Source: Cornus controversa
Taxonomy: Eukaryota > Streptophyta > Magnoliopsida > Cornales > Cornaceae
Direction: 5' to 3'
Assembly: GCA_026545225.1 (NCBI GenBank)
Contig: CM048852.1
Span: 14,356,146-14,420,145 of the forward strand
Length of the DNA stretch: 64,000 bases
Positions 49,656 through 61,441 of this stretch are shown here, piece by piece. Within the stretch, counting starts at the first letter, position 1; each line of letters opens with the position of its first letter. The notes beneath the pieces are model-generated. The model worked only from the letters and a program-made list of their open reading frames with translations. It had not been told where the DNA came from and made no database searches. Made by a program: the position numbers and the translations under genes.

Positions 49656-49850
49656 AGAGAGATCGACTATCAGTTTAAGGTCAAATGGTGTCCTCAACTG
49701 CGCGCACACACCCTAGAGAGAGATCAACTTACAGTTTAAGGGTCTTTACACTGCGTTCACACACCCCTAAAGAGAAATAGACTAACAGTTTAAGGTTAAA
49801 TGGTATCCTTCAAACGCTTCCACACACCTCTAGAGAGAAATCTTTAAGGT
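49656..49850. repeat. Minisatellite, three units of 54-61 bp
   Basis: 'cagtttaagg' recurs at 49671, 49732 and 49786. Each copy is followed by 'cacacacccctagagagaaat' or variants. Units differ by small deletions. Confidence 0.85.
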
Positions 49851-50314
49851 TTTTGAGAGTTTAAAGCTATTTTGGGTTCAATACTTTCCCCTTACCAGAA
49901 GCGTCATGCATGAAAAGTAAAGCATAATTTTGGGTTACTTTGCCTCCTAGATAAGAGAATAAGCACCATGATTCATGCATGAAAAGAAATGCCATCATTT
50001 TGGAAGGAAAAAAATGATAAAAGACTCCGAATCGGTATTACTACCGACTGATGTGTCCATTGTTCATTTAAACACTTCGAAAAAAAGAGACACTATTCTT
50101 ATCTCTTACTTATTAAAAGTCCTTGCTGGACAATAGTGATTGGAGTGCGAAAAAATCGATCGACAAGTATATTATTACTCTTTTGAAAGTGAAATGCAAC
50201 ATGGAAAAGAAGTTGGAATAGATATTAATGGATTCCACACATCATTAGTTCAGTCCATGGACCCAACACAACAATTAGACTGTGTTTGGGAGCTTTAATT
50301 CTTGGAAGGAGGAC
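49851..50314. other. Gene-free spacer
   Basis: Ordinary AT-rich sequence up to the solo LTR. The words 'catgcatgaaaag' recur at about 49905 and 49975. No gene is visible. Confidence 0.4.
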
Positions 50315-50319
50315 AAAAG
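50315..50319. repeat. 5-bp target duplication, solo LTR (left)
   Basis: AAAAG lies directly before the LTR end, with an identical AAAAG at 53634-53638. A 5-bp duplication is typical of Ty3/gypsy integration. Confidence 0.85.
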
Positions 50320-50944
50320 TGAAATACCCCCCAACAAATTTTGCACATGGGGTGGTTAGTCTCATACACAAAACTGAGAGATATTTACAACTGATAGCAA
50401 CAAGCATAGAGTACAAAAGACAGAAGGAAAATAAATTTTAAAAGCGGAATAGAAAGTCCATCCGAATTAATATAAAATGTTAAATAAGTACATGTCTGGT
50501 AATATAATTTTGAAGTCCCGTAACCCAAGGACCCCTTAACCAGAAAGAATAAGAGTTTTAACTCTAAAGTAAAAAATAAACAACAACCAAAGCCTCAAAA
50601 GGATTCATAGTTTGAACTGGAAGAAGATGTATGCCACAACCAAAACCCAAGACTCTATCTTTGTGGTGAAACCGGCCTAGGACTTGAAATACCAACAAAT
50701 GTGAGTTAAACCCACGATCAAGTCCTATCTATTACATCCCAGTCAAAGAATCAGTATACATACCCTCCGTATGAAGGACATAAGAGAAATTAAAGGTGTA
50801 AACATATAAGTCGCTCCTTATCCAGTTCATGTTTTCAAAATACATATCATCTTTTTCAATCACCCAACAAACCCTTAGCATACAACAATGAACACATTTT
50901 TTAAGTTCAAAACAAAGAAACAGAAACATATATTTTATTAAATT

Positions 50945-51285
50945 TAAGCAATCCTGACATGCCACCATTTTTATCCTTGGATACCTTAATAGGTATTGTC
51001 AATCCTGACATGCCACCATTTTTATCCTTGGATACCTTACTAGGTATAGAAAATCTTGACATGCCCATGGCAATCCTTACATGCCTCCTTTAAATTTAGA
51101 TACCTTAATAGGTATTGGCAATCCTAACATGCCCCTGGCAGTCCTTACATACCTCATTTAAATTTAGATACCTTAATAGGTGTTGGCAATTCTAACATGC
51201 CCCTGAAATCCTTACATGCCTCCTTTAAATTTAGATACTTAATAGGTATTGGCAATCCTAACATGCCTCACAAACCTACTTACCA
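50945..51285 (-). repeat. 67-68 bp tandem array in family-A solo LTR
   Basis: 'taccttaataggta' occurs at 50982, 51033, 51101 and 51169, with a variant near 51236. 'atcctgacatgcc' or 'atccttacatgcc' words lie between them. The first unit is 51 bp and the others 67-68 bp. Confidence 0.9.
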
Positions 51286-51639
51286 CATGAAATAAAAATA
51301 AGATGCATAACGATTTAATTTGCAATAAAATAAAAACGTAAACATTTACATTATCGGATATTCAATCATCATAATAAAATAACTCATTCACAAATAAATT
51401 AAAACCAAGTATATCATGGACGTTTATAATTTCAAAGAGAAAATAGCTAAGGAGAAAAAAATAATGCAACCACCACTTATATGAGCAAGCACACAACCAA
51501 ACCTTCAATATACTTAAATCTTTGAGGGAGTCTAAACCTAGCTATAATCTGGGTTTCTGGGCCTTTTCTGCTTCTAAGAACCCTATTTAATTATTTTGAA
51601 ATTTTTGGAAATTATAAAAATAATTTTCTAGTAAAAGAA

Positions 51640-52400
51640 AATAAAACACAGTTTTGAGGCATACTTTTAAAACTGATAAAACCCCAAGGGAAGCTCATTT
51701 CCCCCTAAAATTTAAAACCCAAGTGTATTCTATCCCCATAAGGTTACCTAAATTTTCTTATAATTTTTTGAAAATTTTAAAATCTTTTCTAAATAAAAGA
51801 AGGTGAAAAACTCAATTTTGAGGCACTTTAAAAATCAATTTACCTCAAGGGGAACTCATTCCACATGAAATTTAAAACCGAATTTTATTTAACCCCCAAG
51901 ACACTAAATTAAAAATTTGGGAATTTTCTGAAAATTTTAAAATATTTTCCAAATAAAAGAAGATGAAAACCCAATTTTGAGACATACTTTAAAAATAAAT
52001 TTAACCACAAGGGAAGCTCATTTTGACATAAAATTTAAAACCCAACCTTATTTTACCCCAGGAATCTAAAATAAAAATTTAGAAATTTTATGAAATTTTT
52101 TAAATTATTTTCCAAATAAAAGAAACTGAAAACCCAATTTTGAGACATACTTTAAAATTCAATTTAACTACAAGGTAATATTATTTTGAATTGAAATTTA
52201 AAACCCAACCTTATTTAACCCCCAGGAATCTAAAATAAAATTTTGGGAATTTTATAAAATTTTAAAAATATTTTTCAAATAAAAGAAGATGACCCAAATT
52301 TGAGACATACTTTAAAAATCAATTTAACTACAAGGGAAGCTCATTTCGACTTAAAATTTAAAACCCAACCTTATTTGACCCCCAGGAATCTAAAATAAAA
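51640..52400 (-). repeat. Degenerate 110-130 bp repeats in family-A LTR
   Basis: About six diverged blocks follow each other. Each has 'caatttgaggcatactttaa', 'aactacaagggaagctcatt' and 'aaaacccaaccttattt' type words. The right-edge LTR has a similar series at 63030-63600. Only about two units are recognisable in the + LTR, which explains part of the length difference. Confidence 0.75.
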
Positions 52401-53639
52401 ATTTGGTAATTTTCTAAAATATTTAACTATTTTTAGAAAAAGATTTTTCAAAATTTCAAGATTTTCCAAAAATTTCAAAAATATAAAAAAAGGTAAACTA
52501 ATTCGGAATGGGCCCCGACAAGTGGGGTCCAAAAGTGCCTTCCCTGGCGCCGACGCCGGTGAAGCGCGTGGGGGAAGGCTGTCCCAGCCTTCTTCAACCC
52601 CCCGCCTGCGCGCACTGTTCATGTTTGCAAGCAGCCTCTTTTCGGCTAGTTCCCAGCCTCCGTTCGATACAAATTTTATACCGATCTTCTCCCCTCGTCA
52701 TAAGCTATCTATTAGTACCAAAAGCCCCATAAAAAACACCCTGAAACAAAAACCCCCAAATCACAATTTCTAGGGTTCTTGAACAAATTTTGAAAATCAA
52801 ATTTAAATCCCTCCATGATCCATTCCTGAATGTTCAAGGGTAAATTAATCCAGAACAACTACACGAACCACAAATTGCTACATTAAATAGCCACGGATTT
52901 AAACTTAACATATCAACATATTGAACATATGCATGTATGCATGTATCTATATGTGTGTAAATAAATATTCCAACACCAATCCTCAATTACAAATTTATTT
53001 GGACATAAATCATAATCCATAAAAAAAACAGATTTATAACATCAATTTCATACCAAAATGAAAGATAAAAAATAAACATTGCTACCAACAATTTACACAT
53101 TACAGGATTTAGTCTATGTACACAGATTCAAAGGGGAAGAGACGAGTCGAACTTGCCTCTTCGATGATTCAAAACCCGTTCACACGATCGGTCCTTCTCT
53201 CCATCCTCTCTTTCGTCTACACTCTGGGTTTCTGTGCATAAACTAACGGGAGAAACCCTAATCTCCTATTTTTTTTTCTTTTTTTTTTCTTCTGGAAAAC
53301 TAAATAAAATCCAAAAATAATAAAATATAAAAATATTATAAACATAAACCCTAGCCCATAAAAATAAGTATACCCCTAGCCCAGCCATTCCACCCTAACT
53401 CAACCCAAATTCACCCTAGCCCAGTCCAAAAATTAAAATAAAAGAAAATCCAAATACCCAACCCAACTAGAATTAAATAAAAATAAATAAAATAAACTCC
53501 CTAACATTTAAAGCACTCAAGGAAATTTGAATCAACCAATACACAGTCAGCAAAGCAATTCAAATAAAATAAAAACAAATATATAAAGCATTTAAATTAA
53601 AATAAATGGCGTCAAAAATTATGGGGTATTACAAAAAGC

Positions 53640-55110
53640 TTATGCAAAAAAGTTTATATTGAGAACCATGATAGATTATAATGGTTGATATACCATCCAA
53701 TAAAATTACTAACTTGTAAAGATACAAATTCATAATGCTTTATATATATTAGAAAATAAGAAAAAGATCAAGAGAATACTTCAATCTAAAACTCGAAAAA
53801 GTAATTAATATTCCATCTAGAAAGAGAAGAAAAAAAAATTGAATTTCTCACATTAAAATTCCCAACTCTTATTTTTAGCTAGAATCCCCTTTATCCATTT
53901 GTTCACATGACCAAAAGATATTTTTTTCTTCTCAAAGTGATGAAATTTAGAAATCAAATATTTTTGAAGAGAAAAGTCTAATATGACTTTTTCAACAGGC
54001 CTCCACAAGACTAATATGGACCAAGTAAAGCTAGTACTTTGAATTACCACAAAGCGTCTTCCTAGAAGCACCTCAGGAAATACTCCTATCATTTTGAAGA
54101 GTGAAGCTTTTTTATTGGACCTTGGTGCAGGGACCAAGATGAAGAAAGAAGTTGGAATAACTTTTTTTTATTACTTTTATTTGTATTCACATCTTTAATC
54201 TTGATTGCAAAAAGCAAAGGGCTATATTGTCTCACTAAAGTAGATGCCAAGAATAGAATAATCTATCTATTGGAAGAACTTGGAACCTCTTTTCTGCACT
54301 AGACGGTAGTGCACTAGAGAAATTGGAGATCACTTAACGTAGAGTGAGGTCCAATTTGTCTGTGGATACCACATCCCATGTGAGATGATTTCTACCCTTC
54401 CCAGCACACAACTGTAGAAAAGAAACACACATTAAGAGAAATTTGTTTATGCATTAACATTCACATGGGCTTTTGTCGCCTCCTCTTTCCCATCAAAATT
54501 GACGGTCGAGCTACTAAGACACATTTCACCTTGATGTTGGAATAATTTATGGAACCACACAAGTCAATAACGGATTAAAGGGTATGATCCTATGAAATTT
54601 TCATATAATTTATTTTATTTTTATTAGAGAGAATTTTTACACACTTCACTTTTTTGTCCTTTATTTAAGCAAATGAGAAAAATGTTCCTAATTCTTGCGC
54701 TCTTAATTAATTCGTAAAGTTAGCGACAATAATATCATTTCATTTAAAAATAAAGTGAATTTGTCAAATAATAGAGTGTGGATATTGTTTTCCTTTTTTT
54801 TTTTTTTATTAAAGGCAACGTTTACAACAAAAGTTTTTTCAAGGAAGAGGACAAAAGCATCAAGTGCCAATGGCCTATTACTTTTTCAAAAGTAGTTTAT
54901 GCATCAAGTAGTTGATATATCACCTTTTACCAAACTATTTTAAGGTTGAAAGTTTTAGGAATTCTATCTCACCCCCCCCCCCCCCCCAAAAAAAAAAAAA
55001 ATAGTACATTGTGTTAATTCTACTATTATGATAGAAGATTTTCAATCAAATATAGTGTTTGTTTTTGTGAATAGAAGTGATATCAACAATTAAGTTAAGC
55101 TTCATGCTTT
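53640..55110. repeat. AT-rich segment, copy 3
   Basis: It matches 48040-49330 in the same orientation: 'gagaaccatgatagatt', 'actaacttgtaaagatac', 'cctccacaagactaa', 'gacaataatatcattt', 'attaaaggc'. A C-run followed by an A-run lies at 54971-55002. The solo LTR sits just upstream of this copy. Confidence 0.85.
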
Positions 55111-55860
55111 TTATTGTAACCTTGTCTCTTCTTTAAAGTTATCTGTGTAGTTGCATTTGAGAAATGACATCCGCCAAACACTTCTTTGTCAAAAAAATGA
55201 TGATGCATCTTCGTTGAGTTCAAAAAGATTATGCATAGACATGCTCATTGGATCTTTGTTAAGACTTGAATTTTGAACCATGGTTGATATGTGTATTTCA
55301 AATGGGCGTAACAAACCATTTGTAATATAATATTTTATACCCGTGGTCCATCGACAATAGTTTATTCAAAATACGATGACCATTCTGGGAATCGTTAATT
55401 GGTTTATACTGACTATTTAAGGGCATCGTAAATATTAATCTTTGTAATTTGCAGAAAATATAACTTGTATTTATAAATTATTACTTTAATTTTATATTGA
55501 CATTATTATAAATTTATTCATAAAATTGTTTAACGGTTCTAGAAATAAAATGTGAAATATTATGCCATAATATTAATAGATTACTGAATATAATAAAATA
55601 ATATCAAAAATTACTATTATTAAATACAAGTTATATTAGATAACGATTAAATGAATATCATATATTAACTCTGCATATATTATAATAACATGGCTTATTA
55701 ACATAATAGGACTATGATATTCTAGTATAACCTAGTGTTGTAATTAAGCTTGTATTTCCGATCATAATTAAACATCTAATAAAATGGCATTGCATTAATA
55801 TATGCATGAGAGAACATGTTTTAGCATTAAATTAAGTGGCTTATGATGCACTTGAATAGA
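55111..55860. other. Gene-free AT-rich stretch
   Basis: I see no coding frame of note and no element ends. A-T rich words are spread without a clear period. Confidence 0.4.
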
Positions 55861-56061
55861 ACTTGATATGTTCTTGAGATTGTATGTGTCGTCATACTCA
55901 AAACCTGTGTTTGATTGATGATTTTGGGAGGAGATCGGAAATAACAAGAAGGGCTTGATGCCCTTGTGTGCAAGGCCCTAAAATTGCCCAACGTGGTTGC
56001 GTCTAGATCCTCGGGTTAGTAATTGGTAAAAATAGAATTTGGATACTTGACCTAAGGATAT
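55861..56061 (+). repeat. Older LTR-like sequence, left part (family C)
   Basis: It has words such as 'cttgatgcccttgtgtgcaa' and 'gatcctcgggttagtaattgg', like mid-LTR sequence of gypsy elements. It continues after the family-B LTR at 58573. The assignment is tentative. Confidence 0.35.
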
Positions 56062-58572
56062 TGTCACGCCCCGATTTTCGTTCTCTGGAAACCAAGGGTG
56101 GCTAGATTATCACTCATTGACTCACCTCATCAATCACTAATGAAATCTCATTACTCTTAAACACTATAGAAGATTAACTCTTTTCTTGCACATAGATGTG
56201 CTAACTCAATTTCAACCACAACTAACCTCAAAGAGTCCCACATCAAGCCACAATTACATAACTCCTAAATTTTCAGAAATCAACTTCCTGTGTGAATGTA
56301 ACCTGGTTTTTAAACCATCACCATTGGATAGAGGATTCAAAAATACTCAATTTAAAAAAAAACCACACTCAATTTCGATTTAAAACAAAAAAGTTATGCC
56401 CGATTGAAATTTGAGCAGATTTTGGAGAATGCTGTGAATAGTAACTTCGATGCTTCGAACTGGGGGAGTTAGATGCATCGAAGCTGCGATGCAGCGAACA
56501 TGTATCATTGCAAGTATTGAAACCTACTGTCCCAGACTTGAAAATCTCAACTATTAGGCTCCAAAACTCATCTAAAAGCCTAAAAATCATCAAAATATCA
56601 CCCACAACATGTACAAATGATAAAAACAATTTTAAGCATGAATCCACATCTCCAAGAATTTATACATAATGGAATTAAAACCAACTTCTTCCATTCAAGA
56701 CCCACAAATCACATATGATCCATATATGGTTATTAAACTTGAAACTAGAATGTACCAACATAAATCAAATGTAAATATAACATCATTAACATAGTCCATA
56801 AGCCACAAACCGGCATGGACATCTATTTACATCTCATAAGTTCAAAAGTCCAAAAAGGAACTCAACAAGGTCCATTGAGCTAATCCTGCTTTGTCTCCCA
56901 TTAGTACCTAACCTGTAAAAATATTTGGGGAGAAAGGGGTGAGCACCACTGCGGCTCAGTAGAGATGACCAAACCCACCTAAGTATCGACTCGACGCCGA
57001 TGTACATGATATGCATTATGTTATCCTTACACTAAATGGCATGCTCGGACACTCATGTCATCAACAAGGTAACAACATAATAAATAGCAAGTATACATGT
57101 AACCATGCACAACCACAAACCACACAACATACGTCTCAAATTTTGCAACCAAATCCTCTACATGAATCCACTAACTCAATTACTTAACCTTACAATTTCT
57201 GAAGTATCATGACAGAACCTTTCGACCTCATAATTTCAGATTTTCACTACCACCAAGATTATCACATGTTGACACTTGTCAACCTCAAGATTTTCACTAC
57301 GGTTCCTCATCAATTGAAGGCTGCCAGTTGAAGGAGAGGAGTCTATTTTTCACCAATTGGAAATATTAACTCATCACACATTCCATGTGCATCATTTCTC
57401 ATAGTCCAACTTCCTTAATACTCATTTTATTTCCAAAAACCATTCCATTTTCCACCAAGAGCAACTTATGCTAAGCAATTACAACATACGCATAATATTG
57501 CATACATTTTCACAAATATTAATCACCAAATGCTATGAAAAATCACTCTTTTGATGCATTTTTTCACATATGGCATTTGAGCTCACATAATTCAAGTCAT
57601 GGTTCAAGGTATGCCTAATGAATCTCATGTTTCTTAACCAATAGTTATAACATGTGAAAGACATCATCAAGCCATAAATAGCATGTCAAGCACATAATCA
57701 TTCATGTATAACATTCATACAAGTCACATACCTCATACATCTCACATATAACCACAAAAACCAAGTTTTTAACATGGATAGGATTAGCATGCTTCACATA
57801 CATCACATAAATCATATAAGGAACATTCTTAGCATGTTTAAACATGAAGGGAAATCAAGACAATACCTTCTACCTTCCTAAACCATGCTAACACTACCAT
57901 AAATCACAAAAGATCCTAGATAATCGATGAAAAGGGAGGAGAAGACACCCCTACCTCAAATCTTAAGCTTGGAAATCAAACTTTGAAAATTTTAGCTTTT
58001 TTAAGTTCACAAAACACGAACTTTGTTTGGTTCAAACCAAAGCCCTTAACGCCCTCTACACACTTTTCTTCTTCGGCAACCTTCAAATCACACTTCAACT
58101 TGTCCAAAATCTAGAGAGAATGGAGAGAGATGAAGTGGATGAGTTTAAAGAGAGAGAGAGATCTATAGAAATGAATATCTCAGATCTGTGAGATATTTAT
58201 TCCACTCCTAGGGGCGCGAAATGACCGTTTTACCCCCGGATTACTTAATATACCTTCCCAACCTCCGAATTAATTCTTGAAAACTCCGTTGGACTTGAAA
58301 TCACTTACATGACATTCTAAACATTTATTTTTAGTTCATTGCCAAAAATCAAATTTCTCGAATTTTTCGGACTCACTTAACCTCATCCCAGGGCTCCAGT
58401 TGACCAAAAAGTCAAACTTTTCTAAAAGTTCTGAAATTTTTTAAAAACCTTATAACATATTTCAGAACATGTTTCCCACACTCGAAACACTCAAAACATT
58501 ATTCAAAACGCATTCATAGTGAAAATGATAAAATTTTTTGAAAATCGGTCAAATTTGGTTCCGGTCTCTACA
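56062..58572 (-). repeat. Solo LTR, family B (2.5 kb), inverted copy
   Basis: On the minus strand it starts TGTAGAGACCGGAACC (58572) and ends GGGGCGTGACA (56062), matching the ends of 33004-35741. The conserved block 'gggtgagcaccactgcggctcagtag' is at 56938-56966. The flanks are GATAT and GGTAC, which differ only by two transitions. No coding sequence is present. Confidence 0.88.
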
Positions 58573-58990
58573 GGTACTTATTTGGTGGATCTATGAATAC
58601 TCCCATATTTTCTTGATTTTTAACTTACTTGGCTTTGTGCTTAATTCTTGGTTAAACTATGACATTCATTGTTACTGCTTTAATGTGAGTTATCCATTGA
58701 TTAAGCATTATTGAACTTGTGATTATGTACGTTTTGCATTATAGTTCATTGAAGTATGAGCATTGATATTATGCCTTGTAGTTGATAAGAATGCCGTGAT
58801 TGCATTTCATGTATGCTGTATCGATTCGATGCGTTGGTTGCTTTGAGTGTCTCTATTGGGCATGTTGTCGCTCACCCCCTCCGCACAAACATTTTATAAA
58901 TAAAGCACCTGCCTTGGAGGACATATAGGTGTGCCAAGGTGAAGCACTTGGAAGCTTTAGGAAATTAATTGTCCAAAGTATTACCAAACA
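58573..58990 (+). repeat. Older LTR-like sequence, right part (family C)
   Basis: It resumes after the family-B LTR. 'ttgtcgctcaccccctccgc' followed by 'ataaataaagcacctgcc' near 58865-58910 is like the end of a gypsy LTR. The element is not identified. Confidence 0.35.
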
Positions 58991-59104
58991 ATAAATTAAG
59001 ATTTAAATAAAGAAACTTGAAAACAAAAAATTTATCATAATTTGAATATTAGATATAATATATTTAAAATAAAAAATATGTATAAAAATAATATTACAAT
59101 TCGG

Positions 59105-59143
59105 GTTGGGCTTGGGTTGTTGGCACCTCAACCCAAGCCCAAC
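59105..59143. repeat. Perfect 15-bp inverted repeat with 9-bp loop
   Basis: gttgggcttgggttg at 59105-59119 is the exact reverse complement of 59129-59143. Further 'gggttacccaacccaag' words at 59241-59258, ending 'ttacacccctag', look like the end of a small hAT-type MITE that may cover about 59090-59270. Confidence 0.8.
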
Positions 59144-59324
59144 TCTAATTAAGTTTGAGATTTTCAATCCAAGTTCAACCCTAATTGTAAAAATAGTTGC
59201 ACAAGCCCGTAAAAAATTGGGCTGGGCTCGAATTGAGTTTGGGTTACCCAACCCAAGTTACACCCCTAGCATGTTGCAACAACTCAATAGTTGAAGGGTA
59301 TTTTAGGTTGTTATAACAACAGTT

Positions 59325-59450
59325 GAATTGTAATCACAAATTGGACTAAAATAATTAAAAATTATTGGACTGAATTGTAATTACAAATTGGCTAAATAAA
59401 AAATAAAAAACTATTTGAGTGAATTATAATTACAAATTAGGTTTAAAAAA
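59325..59450. repeat. 48-bp tandem repeat, three units
   Basis: 'gaattgtaattacaaattgg' or variants occur at 59325, 59372 and 59421. Confidence 0.85.
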
Positions 59451-60589
59451 TCAAAAATTTATTGTGTTGTTTATAAAAGTCCCAAAAGACTAAACTTATG
59501 TTTACCCCCAACCAATCTTATACGTTATCCCAAAAGACTAAGCTTCCTTCCTTTCTTTTAAGTTAGGGAAAGTTATTAGGTGATTTACCAACTATTATTA
59601 ATAAACCTAAAATTCTTCTTGTACTTGACCAATGTGGGACGAATTAAGTAAGACTATCATTAAGCTACATTTTTGTATAAGGCATATAAATTTCAATCTA
59701 TTTTTCAATTAGAGTAGTTAACACACATGTAGGTATAGAAAATTGTTCAATTGATAATTGCCAAACAACTCAATGCACACACCCAAAAATAATGAACAGG
59801 ACACTTTTAGAAAGACAGAAAAGATATTGCTAAAGGTGGATTCGAGAATCCTTTTCATTGATAATTTCATGGATATTTATACAAGTGGAAATTCAAATCC
59901 TTTTAGGATTTGAATTTTCATGTTGACAGCTAACTTTTCTCTTAAAGAATTTGGATTCCTTTTTAAGTTATAATTCTGCTTTTGATTTGGGCTTTTTAGC
60001 CTTGGGGAGGGGCAACTAGGCCCTTGACAATTAACGACCCAACCCGTTTGGGCTTTCTGCTGATACATGGGCTCAAGCCGACATGGGCCTAGTCCATTTT
60101 CTGTACTAGTTCAGCCCATTAGACCATGTGATAATTTAGACCCTACACATTGCCCCCAATTCCCTTCAGTTATGAAGATCATCATAATGGAGGGAATTCG
60201 ATTGGGTTTTATCATGATTTCTTTATTTGCATTGAGGCTCATCATTTAATGCTGGCTGCTGGCGACGGCGTAGAGCACATGAGTTTCTTTCTTTTGCATT
60301 TTACTGATCATACTTGTTACTTTTCAGCCACAAATTTTTTGCGACTGCTTGACTTGCTTTTTAGATTCATCTTCCTTGACTTTCTTGGTGTTGATTTGCC
60401 TCTTCAGGTTAGCTTCTGTCTGTTTGCTTTCATCTCTTTTTTCTTCTAAAAATGTCTTCTAGTGATAGCGACCGTACCTTTTCTAACAACCAAGAAATTG
60501 CTATGTCTAGTTCCTCTCAACTTGTTACGGAGACTGTCCACCTGCCAAAGTGGCAGGAGATGTGGTCATATCTAATCAGGGTGTGTCTG
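59451..60589. other. LTR-like and leader-like sequence, no gene called
   Basis: 59790-60180 has 'gaaattcaaatccttttagg' and 'cctacacattgcccccaatt' words like parts of a gypsy-type LTR. An open frame of about 38 codons starts at 60452 (MSSSDSDRTFSNNQE...) after a TC-rich leader and could be the start of a retrotransposon gag. It ends without a recognisable domain at the join to LINE sequence near 60590. Confidence 0.35.
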
Positions 60590-61441
60590 CCGCTCTGGTG
60601 ACAAGGCTGTTAGTTTATGTCGAGTAAGTGTGCTTTGCAATGGCTAGACTTATGCTAGGATGGTCTTATTCAGTGGGTTGTTTTAACATTAAAAGGGAAG
60701 ACATTGATTTCCATTGTAAATAAACTTGTGTTGGCTACTATTGTTTATAAGGTGTGGCAGGAAAAGAATTAGAGGCTTTTTTCTAATGAGTTTCGAGATT
60801 TTGAGACCATTAAGGCTAGCTTAATTCAAGTAGTCAGAAGTAGGATGATGTCCATAAAGAATTTTGCTAATTCCCGTTCAAATACTTGGATTAAGAATGA
60901 GTGGAGACTTCTAGATTCTATATTTGTTTATGGGTAAGGTGTGTTGGTTTGATTACTTGTGTTATAATGTGGATAATTGGAGGAAGTGTTGTTGGGCTGT
61001 GGGGTATATGGTCAGATTCTGTTGCTTGATGGTTGATAATCTGATATGGTCTGAATCTACGTGCTATTATTGGCTGTTGTCCCTTGAGAGTGCTATTGGG
61101 CTTATAGGGAACTATGTGATAATTCTGTGGTTTTGCAGGTGCACTGGTTGGAGGCTGTTTGAGGAAATGTGCTGGCTGGGTCGGCAATTAGATCCTTGGC
61201 AGAAAAATCATGTCCTGATTTCCTGGGGGGTAGAGGGTTGGAGGAGGAGCTGTTACTTGGAGCTTTCTCTGTTTGTATTATGGCTTTGCAGGTGCAATAT
61301 GTGGAGGTTGGTTGAGCAATTTTGCTGGGGGATCGGCTTGTAGATCATTGGCAGCAGAGTTATGCTCTGTTTTTTCGGGTGATGGAAGGTTGGAGGAGCA
61401 GTTGCTGCGTGAAGCACCTTCACCAGTTTTGTGTGTAATGT
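60590..61441 (+). pseudogene. Third L1-type LINE, 3' end
   Basis: The fragment reads SKCALQW, IQWVVLTLKGKTLISIVNKL, VLATIVYKVWQEKN and RLFSNEFRDFETIKA. It parallels the first LINE (SKCALQW, FNLKGRSLVAVINKLALAAT, RIFLNEFKTQEA), so both are of one family. TAG codons replace expected residues near 60650 and 60770. After the frame ends (about 60936) comes a G/T-rich 3' untranslated region. It is cut at 61441 by a family-A LTR. Confidence 0.85.
61125..61430 (+). repeat. 153-bp tandem duplication in LINE 3' UTR
   Basis: 'ttgcaggtgca' occurs at 61133 and 61286. Each is followed by 'ggttggaggctg' or 'gtggaggttggt', 'ttggcag', and 'aggttggaggagcag' or a similar word. There are two full units. Confidence 0.85.

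Larger units (their letters stand above)
50320..53633 (-). repeat. Solo LTR, gypsy family A (3.3 kb)
   Basis: On the minus strand it starts TGTAATACCCCATAAT (53633) and ends GGGGGTATTTCA (50320), matching the 3' LTR at 21953-24561. AAAAG flanks it on both sides. No internal element sequence is present, so it arose by LTR-LTR recombination. It is about 700 bp longer than the + LTR, partly from extra repeats of 'caaggggaactcattt' type blocks (51680-52380) and a longer 'taccttaataggta' array. The GC-rich block lies at 52505-52620. Confidence 0.92.

Noticed and set aside
54971..55002. C-run followed by A-run
   Set aside because: A simple homopolymer junction, possibly with assembly error; no biological signal can be claimed.
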